Source of the DNA: Acetatifactor sp.
Lineage (GTDB): Bacteria > Bacillota > Clostridia > Lachnospirales > Lachnospiraceae
Length of the DNA stretch: 64,000 nt
NCBI GenBank assembly: GCA_024693365.1
Contig: JAILLF010000037.1
Span: 124,001-188,000 of the forward strand
Reading direction: 5' to 3'
Below are positions 33,897 through 43,903 of this stretch, in pieces (positions within the stretch are counted from its first letter, which is position 1; each line of letters begins with the position of its first letter). The translations under genes and the position numbers were made by a program. A model generated the notes under the pieces. The model was not told where the DNA came from. It searched no databases and saw only the letters and a list, made by a program, of their open reading frames with translations.

Positions 33897-33935
33897 AAGG
33901 GGTTTGTGAAAGAAATTTCGCAGACCCCTTTTTTA
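33897..33935 (+). terminator. Terminator after the binding protein gene
   Basis: A 15-base stem with two G-T pairs (arms 33897-33911 and 33916-33930, loop GAAA), followed by six T. It probably sets a high binding-protein to enzyme ratio by partial termination. Confidence 0.85.
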
Positions 33936-33987
33936 GAGCAGATGGTCCATCAGATAAACTTGCGATGGTTGAAGGAGAAGGAAATCA

Positions 33988-35844
33988 GTGGAATTATTTG
34001 CGGAAATGAAACTTCGGGGTGACGGTTACGCAGGCGGTTTTTCCTGCGGCATGACCATGCATGGCAGCCAAACCATGGAACGCCTGGCACTGACGGAAGG
34101 AAACGGAGAGCTAAAAGAAGGGAAAATGACTTACGAGTCACCGGAAGGCCTTCGGCTTACCGTTGAAAAGAGCAAGGATGGTAATGCCTTGCGGATCCGG
34201 ACCAACGTTTATAACGGGACGAAGGAAGAGATTACCCTGGAAGCCCTCACCAGCGTAGGACTTAAGGGCATTCCCGTGGATAAAGTGCATAGAATGCAAT
34301 CCTTTTGGAGTGCGGAAGGAAAGCTGCGTACGGAAACCATAGAGGAATTGCATTTAGAGCCTTCCTGGAACCGGTGTGGCCTAAGATGTGAGAAGTTTGG
34401 CAACGTGGGTTCCATGTCGGTAAGAAAGTATTTTCCTTTTGTGGCTTTGGAGGATGGGAAGACGGGAAGTTTTGTGGGAGCTCAGCTTTATCTTGCCTCC
34501 AGCTGGCAGATGGAACTCCTCTGCAAGGAAGATGATTCTTTAACGCTTACTGCGGGTCTGGCGGACCGGGATTTTGGACAGTGGATGAAGAAACTCATGC
34601 CAGGCGAGACCTTTGAGGCACCTGAAGCCGTGATCGCCACGGGCACTTCGCTTCTGGACGTCTGTGACCATCTGGTAAAGGCGCAACATCCCTTGATCTC
34701 CAAGGAAGATCAAGAGATGGCAATTTTGTTTAATGAATATTGTACCACTTGGGGAAATCCCTCTTTTGAGAACGTGAAAAAGATCTGCGACAAGATTGCA
34801 GACAAGGGAATCAAGTTTTTGGTAATTGATTCCGGATGGTATGGAAGTGAGAGATGGTGGGAATGCGTCGGTGACTGGGAGGTTAATGAAAACAGGTTTC
34901 CGGGCGGCATGAAGCCCATCGCGGACTACGTAAGGTCTAAGGGAATGATCCCCGGACTTTGGTATGAAATGGAGGCAGTTTCTGCCGGAAGCAAGCATTA
35001 TAATGACGCGCAGCACCTGATAAAAAAGGACGGCGTTCCGCTTACCGTAGGCGGACGACGCTTTTGGGACATGGAAGATCCATGGGTCGTGGGTTACTTA
35101 AGTGAAAAGGTGATCGGGATCTTAAAGGATGCCGGATTCGGATACCTGAAGGTGGACTATAATGATACCCTGGGAATGGGGTGCGACAGCGCGGAAAGCA
35201 TGGGAGAAGGACTTCGGAGAAAGATCGTTGCCTCCCAGAAATTTTTTGAGAAAATAAGAGAGGAGATTCCGGGAATCGTGATCGAGAACTGCTCGAGCGG
35301 CGGTCACAGACTGGAACCCTCCATGATGCAAATATGCAGTCAGGCAAGTTTTTCGGATGCTCATGAGATCAAGTCGATCCCGCTGATTGCGGCGAACGTT
35401 CAGCGCGTGATACGGCCGGAACAGAGCCAGATCTGGGCGGTTCTTCGCGCTAAGGATTCTAAGGAGAGAATAGAGTATTCCCTGATTGCAACCTTGTTTG
35501 GCAGAATGTGTCTGTCGGGTGACATTTATGACCTTTCAGACGAACAGTGGGAATGGGTCAGACAAGGCATGGAATTCTACAGGCAGGCGGCTGACGTAAT
35601 CCGATACGGAAAAACAATTCTTCACAAATATGAGGAAACAGTATATAATCATCCTAAGGGACAGCAATTATCCGTCCGGGAATGGAAGGGGAAGAGACTG
35701 GCGATCCTGCATCGTTTTGAAAATTCCCAAAAGCTGACGCCAGAGTTTCCGGCGGGAAGCAGAATCTTGGCGGAATATGGTTCCGGAGACGGCGATTTTA
35801 GTGCGAAGGCATGGCTTTATGACAAAGGAGAGAAAGAGCTATGA
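33988..35844 (+). CDS. GH36-type alpha-galactosidase, divergent
   Basis: A 618-residue cytosolic enzyme predicted to release alpha-galactose from raffinose-type oligosaccharides or galactomannan fragments. GTG start with GAAGGAGAAGG upstream. GH36 landmarks: an N-terminal beta domain, VIDSGWYG, IPGLWYEMEAVS, YLKVDYND with the nucleophile Asp at about residue 390, and ENCSSGGHRLEPSMM. The acid/base Asp is probably that of SFSDAHEI (about 457). The sequences KVDYND and SDAHEI differ from the common KWDMNR and SDDTD, so this belongs to a less usual GH36 branch and specificity is uncertain. Its stop overlaps the start of the LacI gene by four bases (ATGA), so the two are translationally coupled. 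Confidence 0.85.
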   Translation: MELFAEMKLRGDGYAGGFSCGMTMHGSQTMERLALTEGNGELKEGKMTYESPEGLRLTVEKSKDGNALRIRTNVYNGTKEEITLEALTSVGLKGIPVDKVHRMQSFWSAEGKLRTETIEELHLEPSWNRCGLRCEKFGNVGSMSVRKYFPFVALEDGKTGSFVGAQLYLASSWQMELLCKEDDSLTLTAGLADRDFGQWMKKLMPGETFEAPEAVIATGTSLLDVCDHLVKAQHPLISKEDQEMAILFNEYCTTWGNPSFENVKKICDKIADKGIKFLVIDSGWYGSERWWECVGDWEVNENRFPGGMKPIADYVRSKGMIPGLWYEMEAVSAGSKHYNDAQHLIKKDGVPLTVGGRRFWDMEDPWVVGYLSEKVIGILKDAGFGYLKVDYNDTLGMGCDSAESMGEGLRRKIVASQKFFEKIREEIPGIVIENCSSGGHRLEPSMMQICSQASFSDAHEIKSIPLIAANVQRVIRPEQSQIWAVLRAKDSKERIEYSLIATLFGRMCLSGDIYDLSDEQWEWVRQGMEFYRQAADVIRYGKTILHKYEETVYNHPKGQQLSVREWKGKRLAILHRFENSQKLTPEFPAGSRILAEYGSGDGDFSAKAWLYDKGEKEL

Positions 35845-36884
35845 TCACTGTAAAAGAGATTGCAAAAATGTGCAACGTATCCCCCAGCACGGTTTCCAAC
35901 ATTTTGAACGGAAAACCTAACGTAAGCGAGAAGACCAGGGAGCGTGTATGGCAGGCTGTAAGGGAGACGGGTTACCAGCCCAATTACTATGCGGCCAACA
36001 TGAGAAAGCAGAGCACCAGGACCATTAGCATCATCGCAGAGGATCTTGGCCAGTTTAGCACGACTCCCATTCTGGAATCCGCCATGGCTTGCTGTGAGGA
36101 ACACGAGTACAGAACGGTTATCATGAATCTGCGTCTCTATGACAAGTGGCGTGACACCTGGTACAATGACGAGGTGAAGCTTCAGAGCGTGCTCAGCCCC
36201 GTACTGAATGAACTGAAATCCATTAAGGTAGACGGAGTTCTCTATGTTGCCGGGCACGGGAGAGCCATTAAGTGCCTGCCGGAGGATTTTAGCCTTCCAA
36301 CCGTTGTGGCTTATGCAACTTCTGAGAATAACAGATTTCCGTCTATCGTGTTAAATGACGAAAAGGGCGGTTATGACATGATCAAGTACCTGACGGGCAT
36401 GGGCCATCGCAGGATCGGCATTATTGCGGGGACGCCTGACAACATGCATACCAGGGACAGGCTTCTTGGATGTCAGAGAGCTCTCTTTGAGGAGTCGATC
36501 CCGTACAATCCGGAGTGGACAACCTACGGCGACTGGGAGAAGCAATCCGGCTATGAATGTGCCAAGAAGCTTGCGAGCCAGAACCTTACGGCCATATGGT
36601 GCATGAATGACCTGATGGCGGGCGGCGCCTACGACTATGCGCATGAGAAGGGCATTGTGATCGGCAGGGATTTGTCCATTGTCGGATATGATAATCGTCA
36701 GGTTTCTGAGTACCTGTTCCCGGGACTGACCACCAACCAGCTTCCGCTGAAAGAGGTTGGATATGCGTCTGCGGAGAAGCTAATCAGCATGTTGGAGAAT
36801 CCGGAGGAAGAGGCGGATCCCTGTGAGACGATCAAAATTGATGGTTCCATGATCATTCGGAATTCCGTTGCAAGATTATCGTAA
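35841..36884 (+). CDS. LacI family transcriptional regulator
   Basis: A 347-residue repressor. The N-terminal HTH is ITVKEIAKMCNVSPSTVSNILNGKPNVSEKTRERVWQAV, followed by the hinge region YQPNYYAANMRKQSTRTISII and a type I sugar-binding domain (GHRRIGIIAGTPDN, AIWCMNDLMAGGAYDYAHEKG, IVGYDNRQVSEYLFPGLTT). It overlaps the GH36 gene by four bases. Likely targets are the central-CG palindromes in the importer promoter, including TAAAACGATTTAC, which also occurs ahead of GH51. The inducer is probably galactose, a galactoside or melibiose. Confidence 0.93.
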   Translation: MITVKEIAKMCNVSPSTVSNILNGKPNVSEKTRERVWQAVRETGYQPNYYAANMRKQSTRTISIIAEDLGQFSTTPILESAMACCEEHEYRTVIMNLRLYDKWRDTWYNDEVKLQSVLSPVLNELKSIKVDGVLYVAGHGRAIKCLPEDFSLPTVVAYATSENNRFPSIVLNDEKGGYDMIKYLTGMGHRRIGIIAGTPDNMHTRDRLLGCQRALFEESIPYNPEWTTYGDWEKQSGYECAKKLASQNLTAIWCMNDLMAGGAYDYAHEKGIVIGRDLSIVGYDNRQVSEYLFPGLTTNQLPLKEVGYASAEKLISMLENPEEEADPCETIKIDGSMIIRNSVARLS

Positions 36885-36896
36885 GTATGCTATGAT
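36868..36896 (+). promoter_or_regulatory. Promoter for the lipoprotein pair
   Basis: TTGCAA (36868-36873), 17 bases, TATGAT (36891-36896). It lies at the end of the LacI coding sequence and gives a start point about 40 bases before the first lipoprotein gene. Confidence 0.6.
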
Positions 36897-36942
36897 CTGC
36901 ATGCGAAGCAAACGGCATGGTCTGGGAAAAGGGTAGGTGCTG

Positions 36943-37935
36943 ATGAAGAAGCTAACAAAAAAGTGTTTCTGTGCATTTATCTTTATATTTATGACTTTGG
37001 CCCTCGGCAGTTGTTCTGACGAGGGCAACGTTCGTTATGCGGATGAATTGTTTGTACGGGAACTCTGTGGCTTGCCTCCCGTCACGGAGGAAAACGTTGA
37101 AGAACCGACAGAGCCAGGGGAGACGGGAGAAGCGACGCAGGAGACGGAAGAAAGCACCAGTGAACCGGAGGAAACGATGGAAAGCAGTGCTGAAACAGAG
37201 GATCCGTCTGAGAGCACGGTGGAAACTGCGGAACCTTCTGAAAGCACCTTTGAAACGGAAGAAACTTCGGGGAATGCTTCTCAGGAAACGGAGACGATTC
37301 CTGAAATTGAGAAGACTCCCGGTGACTTGGAGCTTAAAAACCGAATCCTTGGTTCCTGGCGAAGCGAACCCATTTCCGTGGAGGCCATGGTGAAGGAGGC
37401 AGTGCAAGGCGAGAAATGGCTTGTGCCATATCTGGCGTTTGACGCTGAAAAGCTGACGGTACGCGTGACCATGGATTTTTCCGATGATGGCAAGGCGACC
37501 TTAAACGTGGAGGAAAAGAGTTATCAGGATCTGATGGCTTATATCAAAGAGGCTGTCAGCGACGGCGTGCTTAAGTATTTTGAAAGCTACGTAAAGGCTT
37601 TGGATTTGAAACTTAGCGTAAAACAATACTTAAAGATGGCGGGAATATCCATCGACAGCTACGTGGCAGACGTGATTGAGAAATCTGCCGGTGACCTCAG
37701 CATAGAGTCCATGCGGTACCAATGTCTTTTTGACGTGCTTGACGGCAAGCTTTGCGTGAGCGGAACCGCTATGGGCATCTATTTAAGGGAGTGTTATTTC
37801 GAGATGGAGATCTTGGATTCACAGCTCGAGTTGCTTCAATATTTTGAAGATGGTAAAGAGGGGAATCGGCCCTTGGGTTTGGACGTACGGCTCCCCATTA
37901 TGTTACATAAGGTTCCAACCTGGAAAGGAAATTAA
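36943..37935 (+). CDS. Secreted lipoprotein of unknown function, copy A
   Basis: About 330 residues from the ATG at 36943. The signal ends LALGSC. Residues about 45-130 are a Glu/Thr/Ser-rich spacer with few hydrophobics. The C-terminal 200 residues are globular and are a paralogue of the next gene: GSWRSEPISVEAMVKEAV, then VTMDFSDDGKATL, YIKEAVSDGVLKYFESYV and LKLSVKQYLKMAGIS match copy B in the same order. No known domain recognised; the opening (LGSWRSEP) resembles the first strand of lipocalin-like or DUF-type small beta domains in extracellular proteins, but this is weak. Confidence 0.7.
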   Translation: MKKLTKKCFCAFIFIFMTLALGSCSDEGNVRYADELFVRELCGLPPVTEENVEEPTEPGETGEATQETEESTSEPEETMESSAETEDPSESTVETAEPSESTFETEETSGNASQETETIPEIEKTPGDLELKNRILGSWRSEPISVEAMVKEAVQGEKWLVPYLAFDAEKLTVRVTMDFSDDGKATLNVEEKSYQDLMAYIKEAVSDGVLKYFESYVKALDLKLSVKQYLKMAGISIDSYVADVIEKSAGDLSIESMRYQCLFDVLDGKLCVSGTAMGIYLRECYFEMEILDSQLELLQYFEDGKEGNRPLGLDVRLPIMLHKVPTWKGN

Positions 37936-38001
37936 CTGACAGAAGCACGGAAGGATGACGCGGGAAACGTCAGACAGAGGCCGGCAAAGGAGGAGAAAAA
38001 G

Positions 38002-38979
38002 ATGAAAAAGAAAAGTTACTTGTGGTTGTTGATTGCACTGCTCGCGATGGCACTTTGCTTTGGCGGCTGCTCGGACAATGCATCGACGGATGAGGAGGAA
38101 ACGCGTAAGGAACAGCGTGACAAGAAGGATGATGACGATGATGAGAAATCGGAATCTGATGAAAAGTCTGAGTCTGATGAAAAGTCTGAATCCGTCAAAA
38201 CGAAGTCAGAGGAGTCTACTGAGTCCATAGAGAAGACCGAGGAATCCTTTGAGTCCGAGGAGAAGAAGTCAGAAGAGCCTTCCACGTCTGCAGAGAAGAC
38301 GGAAGAACCTTCTGCACCCACGGAGACAACGGAAGTGGTTGAGACGTCGGAGCAGAAACCAAGCGGCGGCATTACCGTATCAGATCAGTCGATCGTTGGT
38401 AAGTGGGTAAGCGCCCCCATCGACAGTTTGACGGATAGACTATTAGAAGAACTTGGCGGTTTCGAAGAGATGGGAGATTTCGTAAACCTTGATCGAAATA
38501 AGATCCGGTTCTGCATTTATTTCGAATTTACGACAGACGGCAGATTGATTTACGGCATGGATGAGGAAAGCCTTGGAGAAACCATGGATTACATCGCGTC
38601 CAGCTTGATCGACGGAGTAAAAGCTTATATTGAAAAAACATTTAAGGAATCGGGCTTGGAAATGAGCTTTGCGGACTACTTGGAAGCCTCGGGAATGTCT
38701 GAGGAAGAGTTTGAGAGCGAGTTGCGCGGTCAGCTTTATCAATACGTTGATCAGGAAGACATGAAGGAAGAAGGCCTTTACGTTGTTAAGAATGGCCGCC
38801 TGTATGCTGCTGAAGCAAGTGAAGGAACGGTTGACGTCAATCGTTCTGAGTCGCTGTCCTATACGATTTCCGGGAACAAGTTGACGCTCCTGGCTTATTT
38901 TGATGAAGACGGACAGAGCCAAAACGTTGACGTTATGGACGATCTTCTCAAACTGCCGATAACGCTTACCCGCAAGTAA
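38002..38979 (+). CDS. Secreted lipoprotein of unknown function, copy B
   Basis: A 325-residue paralogue of the previous gene. The signal ends CFGGC. The spacer (about 25-120) is extremely acidic and Ser/Lys-rich, with the repeat SDEKSE encoded by a 15-bp tandem DNA repeat near 38152-38190. The globular domain starts VGKWVSAPIDSLTDRLLEEL and continues YFEFTTDGRLIY, IASSLIDGVKAYIEKTF and LEMSFADYLEASGMS, all aligned with copy A. Spacer sequences are unrelated between copies while the globular parts are alike, so the spacers evolve fast. GGAGGAGAAAAAG precedes the ATG. Function unknown. Confidence 0.7.
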   Translation: MKKKSYLWLLIALLAMALCFGGCSDNASTDEEETRKEQRDKKDDDDDEKSESDEKSESDEKSESVKTKSEESTESIEKTEESFESEEKKSEEPSTSAEKTEEPSAPTETTEVVETSEQKPSGGITVSDQSIVGKWVSAPIDSLTDRLLEELGGFEEMGDFVNLDRNKIRFCIYFEFTTDGRLIYGMDEESLGETMDYIASSLIDGVKAYIEKTFKESGLEMSFADYLEASGMSEEEFESELRGQLYQYVDQEDMKEEGLYVVKNGRLYAAEASEGTVDVNRSESLSYTISGNKLTLLAYFDEDGQSQNVDVMDDLLKLPITLTRK

Positions 38980-39151
38980 TTTGATTTTGCAATTTATTGC
39001 GCCGTAGATCAGGGGAGAAGAACAATGGCATTTGGGACTGTTGAATCCGTGTGGTTTGGCGGGATGGAACGAAAGGTGAGGTGCAGCCCTGATGATTTCC
39101 GGCGCCGCATGGTTTATTCTCGGCTTTAATAGAAAACTGAGTTAAAAAAGC

Positions 39152-39180
39152 TTGACTTTTTGAAAGGCAGGCAGTATATT
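39152..39180 (+). promoter_or_regulatory. Promoter of the valS transcript
   Basis: TTGACT (39152-39157), 17 bases, TATATT (39175-39180). It gives a start near 39187, just before the T-box leader. Bases 38980-39151 show no other feature. Confidence 0.75.
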
Positions 39181-39186
39181 TTTCAC

Positions 39187-39582
39187 TATAAGAAATATCC
39201 AAGAGCAAAGGCCGTGAGGAAGAAGAGTACGTTAGAGACCGCCTGACAGAGAGGATGCCTGCCTTTTAAGATCTGACCGGGGATGAATTATTCAAGGAAA
39301 GAGGAATGAAGGCGCTGTGAGGGCATTTGAGGAACGGAAAGCGGAAGGTAGCTTCGGAGCCGGAGGGCTGAACAAGCTTAGATGCGCAGGATGCACGTAC
39401 TGTTGCAAGCGCAAAGGATTCAGTAGGCTTTCACGAGTGATTCCCGTTACAGGATCAGGCTTTGAACTGGGGATTCAGAAGAAGTCGTGGAGAGGATGGT
39501 CGTGAGGCCTTCCGAAAACAAAGGTGGTACCGCGTGAATAACGCCCTTTGCAAACCAATCGTTTGCAGAGGGCGTGTTTTTT
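39187..39582 (+). ncRNA. T-box leader of valS
   Basis: A tRNA-sensing leader RNA that lets transcription continue into valS when uncharged tRNA-Val accumulates. Conserved parts in order: the stem I S-turn AGAGTA (39224-39229), the distal CAGAGAG (39247-39253), the T-box AAAGGTGGTACCGCG (39520-39534) and a terminator with a 15-bp stem (39541-39555 / 39561-39575) followed by TTTTTTT. The UGGU in the T-box pairs with a tRNA end whose discriminator is A, as in tRNA-Val. At about 396 nt it is longer than usual. I could not place the specifier codon with confidence. Confidence 0.9.
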
Positions 39583-39683
39583 AACGATCTTTTGCAGACT
39601 TAATGCGGATTGAAGCGACGGCCAATGGGGACGGAGCCAATGAAGCAAAAATATCGCGAAGCGATTCAATTAGGAGGAGCAAA

Positions 39684-42344
39684 ATGAGTAAGGAACTGGC
39701 AAAAACCTATGATCCTCAGGGTATTGAGGACAAGCTCTACCAGAAGTGGCTCGACAAGAAGTATTTTCACGCGGAGGTGGATCATTCAAAGACCCCCTTC
39801 ACCATCGTGATCCCGCCCCCAAACATTACGGGACAGCTCCACATGGGGCATGCGCTTGACAATACCATGCAGGACATTCTGATCCGTTTTAAGAGAATGC
39901 AGGGATATAATGCCCTTTGGCAGCCCGGCACCGATCATGCTTCCATCGCGACGGAGGTCAAGATCATTGAGAAACTGAAAGAGCAGGGTATCGATAAGCA
40001 TGATCTCGGCAGAGAGAAGTTCCTTGAGCGCGCGTGGGAGTGGAAGAAGGAGTACGGCGGACGCATCATCAGTCAGCTGAAAAAGATGGGCTCCTCCTGC
40101 GACTGGGACAGAGAGCGCTTCACCATGGACGAGGGCTGTAACAAGGCCGTAACCGAAGTTTTCGTAAAAATGCATGAAAAAGGCTATATCTACAAGGGCT
40201 CCAGAATCATCAACTGGTGTCCTGTTTGTAATACCTCCATCTCTGACGCGGAGGTTGTATATGAGGAGCAGGCCGGACATTTCTGGCACATTAAGTATCC
40301 CATCATGAACGAGGACGGCACGCCCTCCACGACGGAGTTTTTGACCTTTGCGACCACTCGTCCCGAGACCATGCTTGGTGATACGGCAGTAGCCATCCAT
40401 CCCGAGGATGAGAGATATCAGCATCTGATCGGCAAGAAGGTGATGCTTCCTCTGATGAACCGCGTGATCCCTGTTGTTACGGATTCCTACGTAGACAGGG
40501 AGTTTGGAACAGGTGTCGTAAAAATCACGCCCGCACATGACCCGAACGACTTTGAGGTTGGCAAGCGTCATAACCTGCCCGTGATCAACGTGATGAATGA
40601 TGATGCAACCATCAACCAGAACGGCGGTAAGTTCGCAGGCATGGATCGTTACGAGGCCAGGGTTGCCATCGTGAAGGAACTCGATGAGATGGGACTTCTT
40701 GTTAAGATCGAGGATCACGCTCACAACGTAGGCACCCATGACAGATGTAAGACGACCATTGAGCCCATGGTGAAGGAGCAGTGGTTTGTAAAGATGAACG
40801 AGCTGATCAAGCCCGCAGTGGAAGCGGTAAAGACCGGCGACATCAAGCTTATCCCTGAGCGCATGGAGAAGACGTATTATAACTGGACTGACAACATCCG
40901 CGACTGGTGTATCAGCCGTCAGCTCTGGTGGGGTCACAGAATTCCCGCCTATTATTGCGACAAGTGCGGCGAGATCGTTGTAGCCGCAGAGCAGCCGAAG
41001 GTTTGCCCTAAGTGTGGCTGTGAACACTTTACACAGGATCCCGATACGCTGGATACTTGGTTCTCTTCCGCATTATGGCCTTTTGAGACCTTGGGCTGGC
41101 CTGAGAAGACGGAAGATCTGAAGTACTTCTATCCCACGGACGTGCTGGTGACCGGCTATGACATTATCTTCTTCTGGGTAATCCGCATGATCTTCTCCGG
41201 ATTTGAGCAGATGGGAGAGAAGCCTTTCAAGACCGTATTGTTCCACGGTCTGGTTCGTGACAGCCAGGGCCGCAAGATGAGCAAGTCCCTTGGCAATGGC
41301 ATCGATCCTCTCGAGATCATCGAGAAGTACGGCGCTGACGCACTGCGTCTTACTTTGATCACCGGCAACGCACCGGGAAATGACATGAGATTCTATTACG
41401 AGAGAGTTGAGAACTCCCGTAACTTTGCAAATAAGGTATGGAATGCATCCCGCTTTATCATGATGAACATGGATGGCAAGACCGTGACCACTCCTGCGGA
41501 AAGCGACCTGCAGCCCGTTGACAAGTGGATCCTTTCCAAGCTCAATACGCTGGTAAAGGACGTAACCGACAACATGGAGAGCTTCGAGCTTGGCATTGCA
41601 GTTCAGAAGGTTTACGACTTCATTTGGGATGAGTTCTGTGACTGGTACATCGAGATGGTAAAGCCTCGTCTTTACAATACGGATGATGCCGTTAGCCAGA
41701 ATGCGGCACTTTGGACCTTAAAGACCGTTCTGATCGACGCACTGAAGCTCCTTCATCCTTACATGCCGTTCATCACGGAAGAAATCTTCTGCACGCTGCA
41801 GAGCGAGGAAGAGTCCATCATGATCAGCAAGTGGCCCGTTTACGATGAGACAAGGAACTACGCAAAGGAAGAAAAGGCCATTGAGATCATCAAGGAAGCC
41901 GTTCGCGGCATCCGCAACGTCAGGAGCGAGATGAACGTGGCACCTTCCAGAAAGGCAAGCGTTCACCTGGTAAGTGAGGACGCTGAGATCCGTCAGGTAT
42001 TCACTGAGGGCAAGTTGTTCTTTGCTTCCCTCGCATATGCGAATGAAGTATTTATCCAGGAAGACAAGACCGGCATCGCGGACGACGCCGTTTCCGTGGT
42101 GATCGCAGGTGCTACGCTTTACATTCCTTTTGCGGAGCTGGTTGACATTTCCGCGGAGATCGAGAGACTCGAGAAGGAGCAAAAGCGTCTCGAGGGTGAG
42201 CTCGCCAGAGTTAACGGAATGCTTTCCAACGAGAGATTCATCTCCAAGGCACCTGAAGCCAAGATCGCTGAAGAGAAGGAAAAACTTACAAAGTACACCA
42301 ACATGATGGAGCAGGTGAAGACGAGACTTTCCCAGCTGCGGTAA
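39684..42344 (+). CDS. valS: Valyl-tRNA synthetase
   Basis: An 886-residue class I synthetase that charges tRNA-Val with valine and edits threonine. Start at the ATG with AGGAGG upstream. Key parts: the ATP-binding HIGH-type motif in [17 protein letters not shown] (about residue 53), KMSKS in [17 protein letters not shown] (about 530), a zinc-binding CDKCGEIV...CPKCG segment, the CP1 editing domain, and a C-terminal coiled coil ([19 protein letters not shown]). Length fits the bacterial enzyme. Controlled by the T-box leader. Highly biased codon use suggests strong expression. Confidence 0.97.
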   Translation: MSKELAKTYDPQGIEDKLYQKWLDKKYFHAEVDHSKTPFTIVIPPPNITGQLHMGHALDNTMQDILIRFKRMQGYNALWQPGTDHASIATEVKIIEKLKEQGIDKHDLGREKFLERAWEWKKEYGGRIISQLKKMGSSCDWDRERFTMDEGCNKAVTEVFVKMHEKGYIYKGSRIINWCPVCNTSISDAEVVYEEQAGHFWHIKYPIMNEDGTPSTTEFLTFATTRPETMLGDTAVAIHPEDERYQHLIGKKVMLPLMNRVIPVVTDSYVDREFGTGVVKITPAHDPNDFEVGKRHNLPVINVMNDDATINQNGGKFAGMDRYEARVAIVKELDEMGLLVKIEDHAHNVGTHDRCKTTIEPMVKEQWFVKMNELIKPAVEAVKTGDIKLIPERMEKTYYNWTDNIRDWCISRQLWWGHRIPAYYCDKCGEIVVAAEQPKVCPKCGCEHFTQDPDTLDTWFSSALWPFETLGWPEKTEDLKYFYPTDVLVTGYDIIFFWVIRMIFSGFEQMGEKPFKTVLFHGLVRDSQGRKMSKSLGNGIDPLEIIEKYGADALRLTLITGNAPGNDMRFYYERVENSRNFANKVWNASRFIMMNMDGKTVTTPAESDLQPVDKWILSKLNTLVKDVTDNMESFELGIAVQKVYDFIWDEFCDWYIEMVKPRLYNTDDAVSQNAALWTLKTVLIDALKLLHPYMPFITEEIFCTLQSEEESIMISKWPVYDETRNYAKEEKAIEIIKEAVRGIRNVRSEMNVAPSRKASVHLVSEDAEIRQVFTEGKLFFASLAYANEVFIQEDKTGIADDAVSVVIAGATLYIPFAELVDISAEIERLEKEQKRLEGELARVNGMLSNERFISKAPEAKIAEEKEKLTKYTNMMEQVKTRLSQLR

Positions 42345-42475
42345 ACTCCAGATCATGGGATCTTGTGGATGCAGGCGTTGGCAAGCAAAAATCCGGAACC
42401 CAATTGCGCTCTGAAGAGACGGAAATCGCAAAAGAGGAATGGAAGCGCTTAGAATATGTTTGACGGGAACGTAAA

Positions 42476-43903
42476 ATGATTAGGCAAGAGATCAAGACAT
42501 ATGAGGAGGCCGTGGAATATTTGTTGAATATTCCACGATTCACGAAGAAAAACAGCATGGAGGATACCAAGGCGTTCCTGGGACGCCTTGGGAATCCGGA
42601 TCGGGATCTGAAGATCCTGCACGTAGCAGGCACAAACGGCAAAGGAAGCGTTTGTGCCTACTTGCGGTATATGCTGGAGGAGGCGGGATATGCCGTTTGC
42701 TCCTTTACGTCGCCGCATCTGGTGGACGTGAGGGAGAGGTTTCTCATCCGCGGGGAAATGGTGAGCAAGGAGGATTTTCTGAGAGCCTTTCTCGCGATTT
42801 ATGATCTGATTCCGTGGGAGATCCTCGTCAAAGAGGACGTCTTTAACGAGGAGGGGAAGCTTCCGGAAGGTTTTTATCATCCTACTTTTTTTGAGTATTT
42901 GTTTTTTATGGCAATGCTTCTTTTCCGTGAGGCGAAGCCTGATTATTGCATTTTGGAGACGGGACTTGGCGGAAGATTGGATGCAACGAATTCCGTTGGG
43001 AAAAAAGAACTTTCCATCATCACTCGGATCAGTTTGGATCATATGGAATATCTTGGTGACTCGGTGGAAAAAATTGCCGGGGAGAAGGCTGGAATCATTG
43101 CAGCCGGGACTCCCGTGATCTATTTGGACGACGAAAAAAACGTAAGCGCGATATTTGACGAAAGGGCGAAAAAACTTGGCGCAAAGGCCTGTCCTACGTC
43201 GAAAAAAGACTACGCGTTAATAAAATTTCAGAATAAAAACATTGATTTTTCTTTACGTACTCGTTATTATAAAGATATTAGCGTGACTCTGCACACGGCG
43301 GCTCTGTATCAAATGGAGAACGCCGCTTTAGCCGTGCGCGCACTTGAGGAGCTCGACAAGGGGCGCACCATAAGGGCGGAGCACGTGATTGCCGGATTGG
43401 CGAAATGTTTTTGGCCTGGCAGGATGGAGGAGATCGCGAAGGACGTGTTCGTGGACGGTGCGCACAATGAAGATGGCGTGCGGGCTTTCCTCGAATCCGT
43501 AAGGGCGGATGGCTGGCAGGGAGAGAGGATTCTGCTGTTTTCTGCCGTAAAGGATAAGCAGTTTGAAAAAATGTTGGGAAAGATCATAGCTTCCCGACTG
43601 TTTGCGAAGGTATTCCTTACGCACGTCGATTCGGGACGCGCGACGAGGACGGAAGTCTTGGAGGAAGTAACGGCCCGCCTTCTCATGGAGAGTTATGCGG
43701 GTGAAGAGGAGAAGCGTTTGGAGACGGGAACCTATGAGAACGTCCTGCAGGCGCTGGGGGACTTACTGGAGAAGAAACAGGCGCAGCAAAGGATCTATAT
43801 TGCGGGCAGTCTTTATCTCGTAGGTGAAGTGAAAGCAAGTTTAGGAGTTTTGAAAGATGATCAATTTCGAAGAAGAACTGAAGAAGTTCCATCCGAGCAC
43901 TGA
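42476..43903 (+). CDS. folC: Folylpolyglutamate synthase / dihydrofolate synthase
   Basis: A 475-residue cytosolic Mur-ligase-family enzyme that adds glutamate to folates, and usually to dihydropteroate as well. The ATP loop is VAGTNGKGSVCAYL (about residue 44-57), followed by SPHLVDVRERFLI, LETGLGGRLDATN and the C-terminal domain with WPGRMEEI and VDGAHN. Slightly longer than most FolC (about 430). The ribosome binding site is weak (GGGAACG). It lies 131 bases after valS, the usual clostridial order. The 3' end overlaps a short gene in another frame. Confidence 0.93.
   Translation: MIRQEIKTYEEAVEYLLNIPRFTKKNSMEDTKAFLGRLGNPDRDLKILHVAGTNGKGSVCAYLRYMLEEAGYAVCSFTSPHLVDVRERFLIRGEMVSKEDFLRAFLAIYDLIPWEILVKEDVFNEEGKLPEGFYHPTFFEYLFFMAMLLFREAKPDYCILETGLGGRLDATNSVGKKELSIITRISLDHMEYLGDSVEKIAGEKAGIIAAGTPVIYLDDEKNVSAIFDERAKKLGAKACPTSKKDYALIKFQNKNIDFSLRTRYYKDISVTLHTAALYQMENAALAVRALEELDKGRTIRAEHVIAGLAKCFWPGRMEEIAKDVFVDGAHNEDGVRAFLESVRADGWQGERILLFSAVKDKQFEKMLGKIIASRLFAKVFLTHVDSGRATRTEVLEEVTARLLMESYAGEEEKRLETGTYENVLQALGDLLEKKQAQQRIYIAGSLYLVGEVKASLGVLKDDQFRRRTEEVPSEH

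Noticed and set aside
38150-38195. Short direct repeats that could suggest a CRISPR array
   Set aside because: The 15-bp repeats are adjacent with no unique spacers, are in frame, and encode SDEKSE units in a lipoprotein spacer.
39187-39520. A definite valine specifier codon in the T-box
   Set aside because: Several GUN triplets are possible, and I could not fold stem I reliably by eye, so none is claimed.
39786-41027. A 413-codon minus-strand frame across valS
   Set aside because: Antisense shadow of a highly expressed, conserved gene.
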